In this document: positions 1-7,604 of the stretch, piece after piece | How positions within the stretch are numbered: the stretch's first letter is position 1 | How the letters are laid out: each line of letters starts with the position of its first letter | Virus record (IMG/VR): IMGVR_UViG_3300048999_000192 | Span: 62,001 to 126,000 of that record | Length of the DNA stretch: 64,000 nt | Source: a virus | Strand: one strand, 5' to 3' | Translations under genes and position numbers: made by a program | The notes under the pieces: model-generated | Databases searched by the model: none | Told to the model about the DNA's origin: nothing | Seen by the model: only the letters and a program-made list of their open reading frames with translations

Positions 1-600
1 CACCACGCGGCGATCGGGGCGGCGCGCGAGGAGAGCCCCCGGGAAATCGCCCTGGCGAACATCTCCTCCGCCCCGGCCACCCAGGCGGGCCACGACGAGC
101 TCACCCGGGTGTACGGCCAGAAGGACCCCCAGACCGCCAAGGTCGGTGACCTCGTCTACGGCTACTCGCGCGGTGCCTACCGCCGGGGAGTGGTCATCAA
201 GGTCACCCCGACCAAGGTCGAGATGTTCTACACCACCGACGGCGCGGTCAAGGACGCCCAGCGCATCTTCGAGTCGATCTCCTCGATCGTCCCCGCCAAG
301 AGCGCCAAGTTCGCGGCCGAGAGCGCCTCGCGCAACTACGCCCACTACCGCAAGACGGCCGCCGAGTACCAGCGGCGCGTGGACGGCGGCGAGCCCTACG
401 AGGCGCTGAGGAGCTTCGAGCAGACCGACTTCGCCAACATCAAGGCGCTGCTGGAGGAGACCCGCGAGGACTACATCGCCCGCAATGCCACCGAGGCCTT
501 CGAGAAGGCCTCGGCCAAGCTGGAGAACAACAAGAGCTACCGCCAGTACGTGCACTGCACCACCAAGGCCGTCAAGAAGAGCGATATCTACCTCGTCTGA
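1..600 (+). CDS. 3' part of an unknown phage protein
   Basis: The frame is open from the first base of the window and ends in TGA, so this is the C-terminal 199 residues of a longer gene whose start lies upstream. A GTG at 109 lacks a ribosome-binding site and is probably internal. After a junction near residue 45 comes a small beta-rich segment (VGDLVYGYSRGAYRRG) that looks like a KOW/Tudor-type barrel, then a charged, helical Lys/Glu-rich tail. No known family was recognised. Confidence 0.7.
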   Translation, partial: HHAAIGAAREESPREIALANISSAPATQAGHDELTRVYGQKDPQTAKVGDLVYGYSRGAYRRGVVIKVTPTKVEMFYTTDGAVKDAQRIFESISSIVPAKSAKFAAESASRNYAHYRKTAAEYQRRVDGGEPYEALRSFEQTDFANIKALLEETREDYIARNATEAFEKASAKLENNKSYRQYVHCTTKAVKKSDIYLV

Positions 601-650
601 CCGGCCTGGCCGCCCCCACCCCGGGGCGGCCCCACCCCTGGAGCTCCTGA

Positions 651-740
651 ATGACTCTCAACGAAGCCGGGTGGGCCCTCGTGGCCTGTCTCTACCTCTG
701 CCTCTACCTCTTCATTTCCGCATCGTTCTACCGGAAGTAG
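651..740 (+). CDS. 29-aa single-span membrane peptide
   Basis: A very short ORF beginning MTLNEAGWALV and ending FYRK. Almost the whole length is one hydrophobic helix rich in Leu, Tyr and Cys with a short basic end, so it should insert in the membrane. A GGAG ribosome-binding site lies 7 bases before ATG and the next gene starts 6 bases after its stop, so it sits in the operon rather than in a spacer. Function unknown. Confidence 0.5.
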   Translation: MTLNEAGWALVACLYLCLYLFISASFYRK

Positions 741-746
741 GACAAC

Positions 747-1421
747 ATGAACCGCAAGGCCTCCGCTGCCCGCCACGCCGCCCGCATCACGCGAGAGCTG
801 CGCCGCCTCTTCCCCGACGCCGAGCTGCAGTACGAGCGCGAGTGCATCTCCACCAAGGTCTTCCGTCTCGCCGACTGGAGCTACACCCTGCGGGTCACCT
901 GGGCGCGGCTGGACACCCGCGACGGTGCCAAGGTGCTGAACGTCCTGAAGGGGCTCGTCGAGAACAGCTCGGACACCCACCTCGCTCGCTACAGCCACTT
1001 CGACGCCGACGTGGAGGTCACCGACGTCTTCGATGACGACCCGGAGTCCCAGATCGAGGTGGCCGCCGAGAAGCGCCTGCGGGAGACCGAGGCGGCCTTC
1101 GACGCCTCCCATCCGGAGCTCCCGTCCTACCAGGAGGCGGGTGAGGTCGAGATCCTCCTGATGCCCCACGAGATCCTCGGCATGCTCGACGGGAGCCGCA
1201 TCGGCGTCCAGGAGATCGGCGAGAGGCGGGCGTACGCCCGGATGATCACCGCCGATGAGTACGTGGCCTGGATGCACCGCGAGCAGGCCAGGTGCGAGGC
1301 CGACGGCCGCCACTTCCCCGAGCAGCCGACCGGCTGGGAGGCCGACATGCGGCGCAAGCTCACCCCGCTCTCGACCGAGATGGTCAACCGGCTCCTGAAC
1401 CCCAACCGCCGCCCCTTCTGA
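747..1421 (+). CDS. hypothetical protein, 224 aa
   Basis: ATG preceded by an AGGA-type site. A soluble alpha/beta protein with a basic N-terminus (MNRKASAARHAARITREL) and an acidic centre (DVFDDDPESQ). There is no signal, membrane segment or known catalytic motif. It lies in the same operon as the tiny membrane peptide upstream and the zinc-finger-like protein downstream (12-base gap). Confidence 0.75.
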   Translation: MNRKASAARHAARITRELRRLFPDAELQYERECISTKVFRLADWSYTLRVTWARLDTRDGAKVLNVLKGLVENSSDTHLARYSHFDADVEVTDVFDDDPESQIEVAAEKRLRETEAAFDASHPELPSYQEAGEVEILLMPHEILGMLDGSRIGVQEIGERRAYARMITADEYVAWMHREQARCEADGRHFPEQPTGWEADMRRKLTPLSTEMVNRLLNPNRRPF

Positions 1422-1433
1422 CGAGGAGAGATC

Positions 1434-1853
1434 ATGACGTTCGAACGCAAGACCGGCATCTGGTGTGACTTCAACGACCACGAGCAGGAGATGTTCGCTC
1501 AGATCCTGGACCTGGCCGAAAGCAACGTCGAGCAGGCGCATGGCCCTCAGGCGCGGCTGGAGCTGCTGATGATGACCGGTGAACTGCGCCGGGTCTTCCA
1601 GCTCAAGCGTGAGCCCTGGATCGCCGAGGACATCCGCGCCCAGATCGCCGACCACCGCCGCTCTCACCACGTCAGCAATAAGATCGTCCGCTGCGCCCGG
1701 GACGGCTGCGGTGAGGTCCAGGAGGCCACGGCCGCCCTGAGCGCCTGGCGGATGGCGCGGACGCAGGAGTGGAAGCTCAACGCCCCGGGCAACGAGACCT
1801 CCACCGACCTGCTCTGCCCTGAGCACGCCGAGGAGCTCGGCAAGACCCAGTAG
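1434..1853 (+). CDS. hypothetical protein with C-terminal zinc-binding signature
   Basis: Starts with ATG behind GAGGAGAG. The N-terminal 75 residues are helical. The C-terminal part has C-x4-C (CARDGC) and, about 40 residues later, LCPEHAEEL, giving a CxnC...CxxH pattern often seen in small actinophage proteins. It is the last gene of its unit; a hairpin follows at 1886. Function not known. Confidence 0.75.
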   Translation: MTFERKTGIWCDFNDHEQEMFAQILDLAESNVEQAHGPQARLELLMMTGELRRVFQLKREPWIAEDIRAQIADHRRSHHVSNKIVRCARDGCGEVQEATAALSAWRMARTQEWKLNAPGNETSTDLLCPEHAEELGKTQ

Positions 1854-1885
1854 GCTGCCCTCAGGTGTAGGCCTGGGGACGAGGG

Positions 1886-1914
1886 GCCCGGTTCGCTTCG
1901 GCGGCCGGGCTCTT
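1886..1914 (+). terminator. hairpin terminator after the first operon
   Basis: GCCCGG and CCGGGC form a stem around a 13-base loop, followed by TCTT. It separates the first operon from the promoter at 1943. Confidence 0.5.
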
Positions 1915-1942
1915 CGCATTCAGACTCTTTTCAGACAAGCGA

Positions 1943-1971
1943 TTGACTCCAAGGATTCTTGGCAGTACCTT
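1943..1971 (+). promoter_or_regulatory. early-type dyad promoter 1
   Basis: TTGACT, then a 17-base spacer that contains the full dyad CCAAGGATTCTTGG (1949-1962), then TACCTT as -10. The spacing is that of a housekeeping-sigma promoter, so a protein bound to the dyad would sit directly on the polymerase site. It precedes the secreted protein at 2031. This is the clearest copy showing that the dyad occupies the -35/-10 spacer. Confidence 0.75.
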
Positions 1972-2030
1972 CCCTCTTGTCTCGATCGCGGTCAGATCGT
2001 CACATCTTGTTCCCGAACCGAAGGACGAAC

Positions 2031-2792
2031 ATGATCCTCAAGCGCGTCGCGGTAGGCCTGCTGGCCGTCGCTGGGCTGCTGAGCCTCACCACGGGCGTCT
2101 CGTGGTCGAGCACGAGCCACACCACCCCCGCCCACGTCAGGTGCAATGCCGACTGGTACCAGAACCCCGACGAGACCACCCGCAAGCCGGTTCAGAAGCC
2201 GGGCGGCCTGGAGTTCAGCGACACCGACCTGGTCCACCACAAGGTCTACGGCCTGACCGTGGAGCACCTGCACCCCGGCTCGTACTTCGCCTTCCCGGCC
2301 CCGGGCCAGCCCTCGTTCTTCTCGGTCGAGGTCTCCGGCACCGACGGCGGCTATGCCACGCTCCGCTGGAACCCCAGCGCCCACAAGTGGGAGATGACGA
2401 CCGGCGGCCAGTTCTACACCGCCTACACCCCGGCCGCCCTCGTGGACAAGGTCACCCCGCACAAGAGCCACACCGTGGTCTCCTTCGGTGTGGGCTTCAC
2501 CGCCAATCCGCCGGGCACCGTGCACACGCTGGTCCGCTCCGTGGTGTTCAACCACCATGTCTACTCGCTGGGTTGCAAGCCGATCCACCCGAAGCCGCGC
2601 CCCTGCGTGACCAAGACGGCGACCCCGCTGCACACCACCAGCCGCGAGCGCTGGTGCAAGCCGACCTACACGCACTCGCCGACGCCGACGCCCACGGAGA
2701 CCGTCCCGGTCCCCACTCCGACTGAGACCGTCCCGCCGGGCGAGGCCCCCGTGCCGGTCCCGGTGAACAGCGACCTGCCGGTCACCGGCTGA
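2031..2792 (+). CDS. secreted protein ending in LPVTG
   Basis: The ATG at 2031 was chosen because it has an AAGGA site (CGAAGGACGAAC) and opens a typical Sec signal peptide: MILKRV, a hydrophobic core LLAVAGLLSL, then a polar region. The exported part (about residues 28-200) is beta-rich with scattered Cys. A Pro/Thr-rich stalk (TPTPTETVPVPTPTE) follows. The last five residues of the 253-aa product are LPVTG, a sortase sorting pentapeptide, but no hydrophobic span or basic tail follows because the stop codon comes next. It is likely released from the cell or loosely held at the surface. It resembles host wall proteins and may be host-derived. Role unknown; a change of the host surface is a guess. 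Confidence 0.8.
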   Translation: MILKRVAVGLLAVAGLLSLTTGVSWSSTSHTTPAHVRCNADWYQNPDETTRKPVQKPGGLEFSDTDLVHHKVYGLTVEHLHPGSYFAFPAPGQPSFFSVEVSGTDGGYATLRWNPSAHKWEMTTGGQFYTAYTPAALVDKVTPHKSHTVVSFGVGFTANPPGTVHTLVRSVVFNHHVYSLGCKPIHPKPRPCVTKTATPLHTTSRERWCKPTYTHSPTPTPTETVPVPTPTETVPPGEAPVPVPVNSDLPVTG

Positions 2793-2808
2793 TCTCCTGA
2801 TGCGCAGA

Positions 2809-2839
2809 GGGCCCGGCTCCTGGTGAGCCGGGCCCTTTT
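2809..2839 (+). terminator. strong intrinsic terminator
   Basis: Perfect 10-bp stem GGGCCCGGCT/AGCCGGGCCC with a 7-base loop, followed by TTTT. It ends the transcript of the LPVTG protein gene. Confidence 0.85.
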
Positions 2840-2856
2840 GCATTGGCGTGTCGCAT

Positions 2857-2886
2857 TTGCTCTCCCCAGAATCCTGTGAGTAGGCT
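2857..2886 (+). promoter_or_regulatory. early-type promoter 2, leaderless
   Basis: TTGCTC, an 18-base spacer with the CCCCAGAATCCTGTG variant of the dyad, then TAGGCT. Only 8 bases separate the -10 box from ATG 2895 and there is no ribosome-binding site, so transcription should start at or next to the start codon. Confidence 0.6.
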
Positions 2887-2894
2887 CCTCCTTC

Positions 2895-3419
2895 ATGACC
2901 GAGATCCTCCCGGCCGTTCCTGAGCTCCCCCGTACGTCCCGCTGGTGGTGGCAGCCGCTCTGGCACCGGCACCCGATCCGCTTCGCCCTCGTCGTGCTTC
3001 TGGTGGTCGCTGGCGGCGTCGCCTGGGGCCTGCCCGCCGGACTGGCGCTGCGCAGCGTGGTCTTCCCGCCCAAGCCCCCGGCCGTGGTCACTCCCGCGCC
3101 GACGACGCCCTCCCCGACCCCCACGCACACCCGCAGGCGGCGCACGTACGCCCCTCAGCCGGTCTACACGCCCCCGCCGACCTTCCACCCCACCCCGACG
3201 CCCACGAGGCCGCACACGCCCTCTCCGCGCCCCACGCACACCAAGAAGAGCTCTCCGCCGCCTCCAGACCCCTCGGTCCCCATTTGCGGCAGTACCCCGC
3301 TGCCGCCCTGTGAGCCGACACAAGGCGGCCACACGACTCCTGACGAGAAGAAGTCGACCGAACACGCCGCGTCAGCGCCTACCAAGAATTCCTGGAGCCT
3401 GCTAGCCTGGCTGCTGTGA
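2895..3419 (+). CDS. membrane-anchored Pro/Thr-rich surface protein
   Basis: 174 aa. A cytoplasmic Trp-rich N-terminus (RWWWQPLWHRHPIR) is followed by one transmembrane helix (about residues 29-52) and a long Pro/Thr/Ser/His-rich extracellular stalk. Two Cys near residues 131 and 138 could pair. The topology (basic side in) makes it a type II anchor. With the LPVTG protein next door it forms a pair of surface proteins; superinfection exclusion is one possible role, but nothing in the sequence proves it. The next promoter lies inside its 3' end. Confidence 0.7.
   Translation: MTEILPAVPELPRTSRWWWQPLWHRHPIRFALVVLLVVAGGVAWGLPAGLALRSVVFPPKPPAVVTPAPTTPSPTPTHTRRRRTYAPQPVYTPPPTFHPTPTPTRPHTPSPRPTHTKKSSPPPPDPSVPICGSTPLPPCEPTQGGHTTPDEKKSTEHAASAPTKNSWSLLAWLL
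3380..3408 (+). promoter_or_regulatory. early-type dyad promoter 3
   Basis: TACCAAGAATTCCTGG carries the dyad, followed by TAGCCT as a possible -10 box. It lies within the end of the upstream coding region and drives the HAD gene at 3443. Confidence 0.5.
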
Positions 3420-3442
3420 CAAACTCTCCCGAAAGGACGCCG

Positions 3443-4003
3443 ATGAAGCCGATCGCCTTTCTCGACGTCGATGGCCCCTTGAACGTGTACGGGGCCGCGA
3501 AGAACAAGACCCACCTGCTCTCCCGTGAGGTCGAGATCAGGGGTCGCGCCTACCGTGTCCGACTCGACTCCGGCCATGCCGGACTGGTCAAGCAGCTCGC
3601 CGACGCGGGCTTCGAGCTGGTCTGGGGCACCCTCTGGGAGGACGCCGCCAACGATCACCTGCTGGAGCACCTCGGCCTGGCCGGTGTGCTGCCGGTGGTG
3701 CCGTTCAGCGCCGAGTACGAGATGCAGCTTGACCTGCCCGTCCCGCTCTCTCGCAAGGGCCTGAAGTTCAGCCAGCTCGACCCCTGGTGCACCAAGGCCC
3801 CCGCCGTCCTGCGGTACGCCGCCGACCGGCCGTTCGTGTGGTTCGACGACGACTTCCTCTCGTGCGATGTCGACTGGGCTCACACCCGCTCCGAGGCGGG
3901 CGTCCCCACCAAGCTGGTCCCCGTCGGCGAGGACGAGGGACTGCAGCCCACTCACATCTACGCCGCGCTCGACTGGCTGGCCGACCTGAACTCCTCGAAC
4001 TGA
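3443..4003 (+). CDS. HAD-superfamily phosphatase, HAD_SAK-like
   Basis: 186 aa; ATG 3443 is preferred over GTG 3416 because of the GAAAGGA site. HAD motif I is FLDVDG (nucleophile D8, acid D10), motif II WGTLW around 61-65 (T63), a Lys at 105 is a candidate motif III, and motif IV is WFDDDF (D135-D137). The order and wording (DVDG, W.T.W...AN, WFDD, WA..R...GVPT) match the HAD domain found in Swiss-army-knife RNA repair proteins and many free-standing actinomycete proteins. It should hydrolyse a phosphate ester in the cytoplasm, perhaps a nucleic acid 3' end or nucleotide; the substrate is not visible. Confidence 0.85.
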   Translation: MKPIAFLDVDGPLNVYGAAKNKTHLLSREVEIRGRAYRVRLDSGHAGLVKQLADAGFELVWGTLWEDAANDHLLEHLGLAGVLPVVPFSAEYEMQLDLPVPLSRKGLKFSQLDPWCTKAPAVLRYAADRPFVWFDDDFLSCDVDWAHTRSEAGVPTKLVPVGEDEGLQPTHIYAALDWLADLNSSN

Positions 4004-4033
4004 ATGCTCGACCCCGCACGCAAGGTGAGGACC

Positions 4034-4339
4034 ATGACGGAAGATTTCGCAAGCTGGACCAAGGGCCGCCACCGCCGGGCCACCGACGGTGAGCCGCGCA
4101 TCCAGCGGCTGGCCAACCTGGCCGTGAGGGAGGCCGACAATCCCGAGGGGCCCACGATCACCGAGCTGCGCGACGGGCTGCGCGGTGTCCGCAGGAAGCT
4201 GGAGGCCACCTCCCAGGAGGTCGACGAGGCCCTGTGGCAGGAGTGGGACCAGGGGAAGGCCCGCAAGGCGGTCGCGGGGCTGGCCGACCTCCTGGGCTAC
4301 CTGCAGGGGGCGGTGCCGCCCGCTCCCGACAACGAGTAG
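4034..4339 (+). CDS. hypothetical helical protein, 101 aa
   Basis: ATG 4034 has an AAGGTGAGG site; an in-frame ATG at 4004 has none. The protein is charged and mostly helical (EADNPEG, then RRKLEATSQEVDEALWQEW), with no recognised domain. It follows the HAD gene by 30 bases and a hairpin ends the unit. Confidence 0.65.
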   Translation: MTEDFASWTKGRHRRATDGEPRIQRLANLAVREADNPEGPTITELRDGLRGVRRKLEATSQEVDEALWQEWDQGKARKAVAGLADLLGYLQGAVPPAPDNE

Positions 4340-4344
4340 AGGCC

Positions 4345-4370
4345 AGGGCCGGGGCGAGTCCCCGGCCCTT
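4345..4370 (+). terminator. hairpin terminator
   Basis: AGGGCCGGGG/CCCCGGCCCT, a 10-bp stem with a 5-base loop, then a short T run broken by AG. It is followed by a degenerate dyad element (CCCAAGGAAACCAAGG, 4381-4396) before the next gene. Confidence 0.6.
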
Positions 4371-4402
4371 AGTCTGTCTCCCCAAGGAAACCAAGGAGCG
4401 AA

Positions 4403-4603
4403 GTGAAGAACCCGTTCAAGCGCGAGGGTAAGCATCAGGCGCGAGGCAAGCATGAGCAGGGCAACCCAGCCCACCAGCCCAAGGACTGCCCTCAGGACGC
4501 CAGCAAGGCCAGCCGCCGGGCAGGCAGGCAAGGGCTGACGCACTACACCTGCACCACCTGCGGCACGACCTGGAGTGTCTCCCCGCCGCCGCCGATCGAA
4601 TAG
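4403..4603 (+). CDS. small basic zinc-ribbon-like protein
   Basis: 66 aa from GTG; GGAG of AAGGAGCG serves as ribosome-binding site. Lys/His/Gln-rich first half, then YTCTTCGTTW, a CxxC knuckle, with a further Cys in KDCPQD. It looks like half a zinc ribbon. No known family. Confidence 0.6.
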   Translation: MKNPFKREGKHQARGKHEQGNPAHQPKDCPQDASKASRRAGRQGLTHYTCTTCGTTWSVSPPPPIE

Positions 4604-4622
4604 AACAAGTAGGACAGACTGG

Positions 4623-4652
4623 TTGCCCTACCAAGGAATCTTGGAGTAAAGT
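4623..4652 (+). promoter_or_regulatory. early-type dyad promoter 4
   Basis: TTGCCC, an 18-base spacer containing CCAAGGAATCTTGG (4631-4644), then TAAAGT. It drives the gene at 4687, which has its own GAGAGGGG ribosome-binding site. Confidence 0.75.
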
Positions 4653-4686
4653 ACCTACATCGCAACGTTCAAGAGAGGGGGCCAGG

Positions 4687-5319
4687 ATGCCCGAAGCAAT
4701 CGAAGGCCTCTGCGACACCTGCTCCAAGGTGCTGCCCGCCCGCACGATGTCGGAGTACACCGTCAGCCGTGCTGAGCGCATCGTCGAGCACGGCCTGTGC
4801 ATCTGCCTGCCCGGCGAGGGAGGCCTGGGCTACCTGGCCCCTGACACCCGCGAGATCTACCTGGAGCTCCAGCGTGAGCTGGAGGCCACCGACCCCTCGA
4901 TCCCGATCGACGAGATCGGTGAGGCCGCTGCGGCGATCGAGGCCAACAACGAGAACATCGTGAGGGTGGCCATGACCATGCCGCCTCTCATCGGCAAGCC
5001 GCCGACGACCATCGACGGCGTCGTGGTCGAGCCTGGACCGCTGCACGTGCTGACCCCCCTCGAAGAGGATGCCCAGATCGGCATCTACGTGATCGGCTCC
5101 GACGGCACGGACCCGCACGGCATCCCCGCGATCGGTGCTGGCATGCCGGAGGAGCTGTGGGGCCACACGCCGGTGCCCGCCCGCCCGCCGGACGCTCCCC
5201 CGATCGACGAGACCAAGACCCTGCCCCGTATCGGCCCGCGCGGTGTTCCCGAAGAGCCCGTGTTCCCCGTACGGCGGCAGCAGCCGACGCGCAAGCCCCG
5301 CCGGAAGCGCAAGCGCTGA
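4687..5319 (+). CDS. hypothetical protein with Cys motif and basic tail
   Basis: 210 aa. The N-terminus has CDTC and, 23 residues on, CIC, enough for one metal site. The middle is acidic and helical. A Pro-rich segment leads to a very basic end (RKPRRKRKR), which could contact nucleic acid. First gene of the 4.7-8.1 kb operon. Confidence 0.7.
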   Translation: MPEAIEGLCDTCSKVLPARTMSEYTVSRAERIVEHGLCICLPGEGGLGYLAPDTREIYLELQRELEATDPSIPIDEIGEAAAAIEANNENIVRVAMTMPPLIGKPPTTIDGVVVEPGPLHVLTPLEEDAQIGIYVIGSDGTDPHGIPAIGAGMPEELWGHTPVPARPPDAPPIDETKTLPRIGPRGVPEEPVFPVRRQQPTRKPRRKRKR

Positions 5320-5358
5320 CCCGTACTGCCCCGACCTCATCGCCACGAGGAGACGAGC

Positions 5359-5481
5359 ATGCAACCCCTGAAGAACCCTGGCCGCTACAAGGCCACTGCC
5401 CTGATCATCCTCATCACCATCGCCATGACGCTCGAAGTCGCCAACGGCGCGGTGTGGGCCTCCATCCTGGGGGCCCGCTGA
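5359..5481 (+). CDS. 40-aa membrane peptide
   Basis: ATG behind CGAGGAGA. Basic N-terminus (MQPLKNPGRYK) followed by one transmembrane helix (ALIILITIAM...) and a short exterior end. Its TGA overlaps the ATG of the HicA-like gene (TGATG), so the two are translationally coupled. Function unknown. Confidence 0.6.
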   Translation: MQPLKNPGRYKATALIILITIAMTLEVANGAVWASILGAR

Positions 5482-5702
5482 TGGCCGGGGGCAACCAGTG
5501 GCAACGCGAGATGAACAAGGTCATCCGTGAGGCCCGCAAGCAGGGCATGACGGCCGTGAAGGTCCAGAACGGCCACTGGCAGGTGACCGCCGCCGACGGC
5601 AAGCGGTCCATCCAGGTGGCCTCCACACCCGTCGGACGCGGGCTGCTGAACATCATCGCCCGGATGCGGCGTGAGCTGGACTTTGTCTGGAGAGGCCACT
5701 GA
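5481..5702 (+). CDS. HicA-like dsRBD-fold protein
   Basis: 73 aa. The order helix (MNKVIREARKQG), strand with NGHW (H32), DG turn, and a TPVGRG...NIIARMRREL end match the HicA-type double-stranded-RNA-binding fold of small phage proteins. HicA toxins use the His of this strand to cut mRNA in translation, and His is kept here. No HicB-like antitoxin lies next to it, so it is an orphan: a toxin with a distant antitoxin, a domesticated RNA-binding protein or a host-shutoff factor. Confidence 0.6.
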   Translation: MAGGNQWQREMNKVIREARKQGMTAVKVQNGHWQVTAADGKRSIQVASTPVGRGLLNIIARMRRELDFVWRGH

Positions 5703-5771
5703 TCGGCACTCAATCCGGGCATACTCGCCATCAAGGAAACTAGGGAATCAACTCGATCTTGGAGACCTGCC

Positions 5772-6062
5772 GTGACCGCTCTGCTGCTGGACGCGCCCCC
5801 CACCCTCGTTGACCCCTTCGACCCCCTGACCGACCCCCGATTCGCCGTCCCCACCCCCAACATCGGCTCCCCGATCTACGACGCCCTCAAGCGTGAGTGG
5901 GCGCGCCGTAACGAGCGCACCGAGCGCGTCGAGAACCGTCGCCAGTCCCGCCGCCGCCGGTGGATGCGCGCCAAGTTCATGGCGCTGATCGGCAGGCACC
6001 TGCCGACGCCGCAGGAGGAGCTGGACGCCAAGATCGCCAAATTCCTGAGAGAGGTCACGTGA
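5772..6062 (+). CDS. hypothetical basic protein, 96 aa
   Basis: GTG start behind TTGGAGA. Pro/Asp-rich N-terminus, then a strongly basic helix (RVENRRQSRRRRWMRAKF). A degenerate dyad-like sequence (TCAAGGAAACTAGGG at 5731) lies just upstream. Its end overlaps the next GTG. Confidence 0.6.
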   Translation: MTALLLDAPPTLVDPFDPLTDPRFAVPTPNIGSPIYDALKREWARRNERTERVENRRQSRRRRWMRAKFMALIGRHLPTPQEELDAKIAKFLREVT

Positions 6063-6445
6063 TCTCCGTAATCCCCGTGCTGGACTACCGGCACCCCGCG
6101 AACGGCGAGGCGGTCCGCGTCGTCGAGAGCCGTAACCCCGAAGGCCACAGCGTCGGGGGCTATGTCGCGCTGTCGATGGACGTCCAGGATCCCTCCAGCG
6201 GTGGCATCAGCGTGCTGGAGCTCCGCTTCAAGGACTCCGTCGCCATGTACGACTTCTTCTCCGGAGCCGGGCCGGTCGGCCAGGCCATCGTGCGTCACAA
6301 CGTCGAGATCGCCAACCGGCCGGTCAACATCGTCGAGCGTGCCTTCGAGGGCACCTTCGCCGACGACCGGGCGCGGGCCGAGATCATCGTCCGTGATCTG
6401 GTCGATGCGGGCCACCTGCCCAAGAAGGCCCTGGAGGACCTGTGA
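6059..6445 (+). CDS. hypothetical protein, 128 aa
   Basis: The GTG at 6059 follows GAGAGG and overlaps the previous stop (GTGA). The beta-rich first half (GGYVALSMDVQDPSSGG) is followed by a helical end. The GGY..L.M pattern and helical tail recur in the next gene, so the two may be distant paralogues. No function recognised. Confidence 0.65.
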   Translation: MISVIPVLDYRHPANGEAVRVVESRNPEGHSVGGYVALSMDVQDPSSGGISVLELRFKDSVAMYDFFSGAGPVGQAIVRHNVEIANRPVNIVERAFEGTFADDRARAEIIVRDLVDAGHLPKKALEDL

Positions 6446-6798
6446 GCGATCCGATCGTCGAGCCGCACCACCTCAGTCTCGCGCCCCACGACATGCCGAA
6501 GATCACCCGCCTGCCGACCGGGCATATCGAGATCTCCCTGTACGGCACGTGGCACAACAGCAACGACCACTGGGGCGGCTACGCGCGGCTGCACATGACC
6601 GAGGCCGACCTGTACGACCTGATCCACCATCGCCTGCCCGAGGTCATGTCGAACTACTTCGAGAGCCGCGAGCCCAGGAACATCATCCTGGCCGCGCTGG
6701 ACGAGGCCAACGGGCCGGACAGCTCGCTGGACGACATGGCCAGCGCCGTGCTGGCCGCGCTGAAGAGCGCCGAGATGCTGACGGAGGGACAGGCATGA
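6442..6798 (+). CDS. hypothetical protein, 118 aa
   Basis: GTG start overlapping the previous stop. Contains HWGGYARLHM near residue 37, followed by acidic amphipathic helices (DEANGPDSSLDDMASAV). Possibly related to the preceding protein; role unknown. Confidence 0.65.
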   Translation: MSDPIVEPHHLSLAPHDMPKITRLPTGHIEISLYGTWHNSNDHWGGYARLHMTEADLYDLIHHRLPEVMSNYFESREPRNIILAALDEANGPDSSLDDMASAVLAALKSAEMLTEGQA

Positions 6799-7604
6799 CC
6801 ACCCCTCATGACAACACCCACCTGGTCTGGCGCATCCAGCGCGCCGGGGCCGAGGGCCTCGTGCTGCAGGGCCGTACGGCCATCGCCCAGACCTCGATCG
6901 TCGACCTGTACTTCCCCGACGAGGAGGAGCTGAACAACTGGCTGACCTTCACGGTGCCCTCCGCGCTGAGCCAGCGCCGCCGGGAGGACGCGGGGCCGGA
7001 CGAGGCCGCCAAGAGCGCCATCCGCCGCGCCGCCGGGAGGCTCGACCAGACGGCGACGCCGTCGGAGATCGCTGACGCGGTCGTGGAGGCCCTGAAGGAC
7101 TCCGGCCTGGTGCTGGCCCCCGTCGAGGTCGCTGCGGTCGCCACGGAGGCTCCTGAGCGTCACAAGGCCTCCCCCTTGCTCTCTCCCGCCATCGAGCCGC
7201 TCGATGACAAGCACTGCCCCGAACCGCACCCGCACAGCCAGCATCACTGGCACAACACGGTGCTGGGCGTCGACAGGATCTGTCCTGGCCTGGACGGGTA
7301 CCTGCTCCGTGGGGGCACGCTCGGCCTGTCCCAGCGCCTCGTCAACACCGAGGAGGACATCGACAAGGGCCGGTGGACCGACCCCGACGGGAACGTCTGG
7401 CGGATGACGATCAAGGGTGAGGGCCCGCCGCTGGAGGACAAGCTGGGTGACCTGTGGTCCTGGGCCGGGGGCTACACCTATCACGAGGGCTGGCCGTGGC
7501 CGCTGCTCTCCCGCAACGACCGCAGCGTGGAGGACATGAGCATGCGGACCGTCCAGAACAGCGTCGGCCCGCTGCACTACACCGATGAGGTGCTCGATGG
7601 CTGA
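6795..7604 (+). CDS. hypothetical two-part protein, 269 aa
   Basis: ATG 6795 after GGAGGGACAGGC, overlapping the previous stop. The first 80 residues (VDLYFPDEEELNNWLTF) and a helical linker lead to a separate C-terminal part rich in His/Trp (HPHSQHHWHN, then WTDPDGNVWRM and LWSWAGGYTYHEGWPWP). The second part looks like a small beta domain. No family assigned. Confidence 0.7.
   Translation: MTTPHDNTHLVWRIQRAGAEGLVLQGRTAIAQTSIVDLYFPDEEELNNWLTFTVPSALSQRRREDAGPDEAAKSAIRRAAGRLDQTATPSEIADAVVEALKDSGLVLAPVEVAAVATEAPERHKASPLLSPAIEPLDDKHCPEPHPHSQHHWHNTVLGVDRICPGLDGYLLRGGTLGLSQRLVNTEEDIDKGRWTDPDGNVWRMTIKGEGPPLEDKLGDLWSWAGGYTYHEGWPWPLLSRNDRSVEDMSMRTVQNSVGPLHYTDEVLDG

Noticed and set aside
608-631. A terminator between the first gene and the 29-aa peptide
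   Set aside because: GGCCGCCCC/GGGGCGGCC forms a 9-bp stem, but it lacks a T tract and lies inside what looks like one operon, so function is unclear.
5730-5765. Another early dyad promoter before the gene at 5772
   Set aside because: TCAAGGAAACTAGGG is only a loose match and no TANNNT box sits at the expected place. It is mentioned with the gene but not annotated as a promoter.
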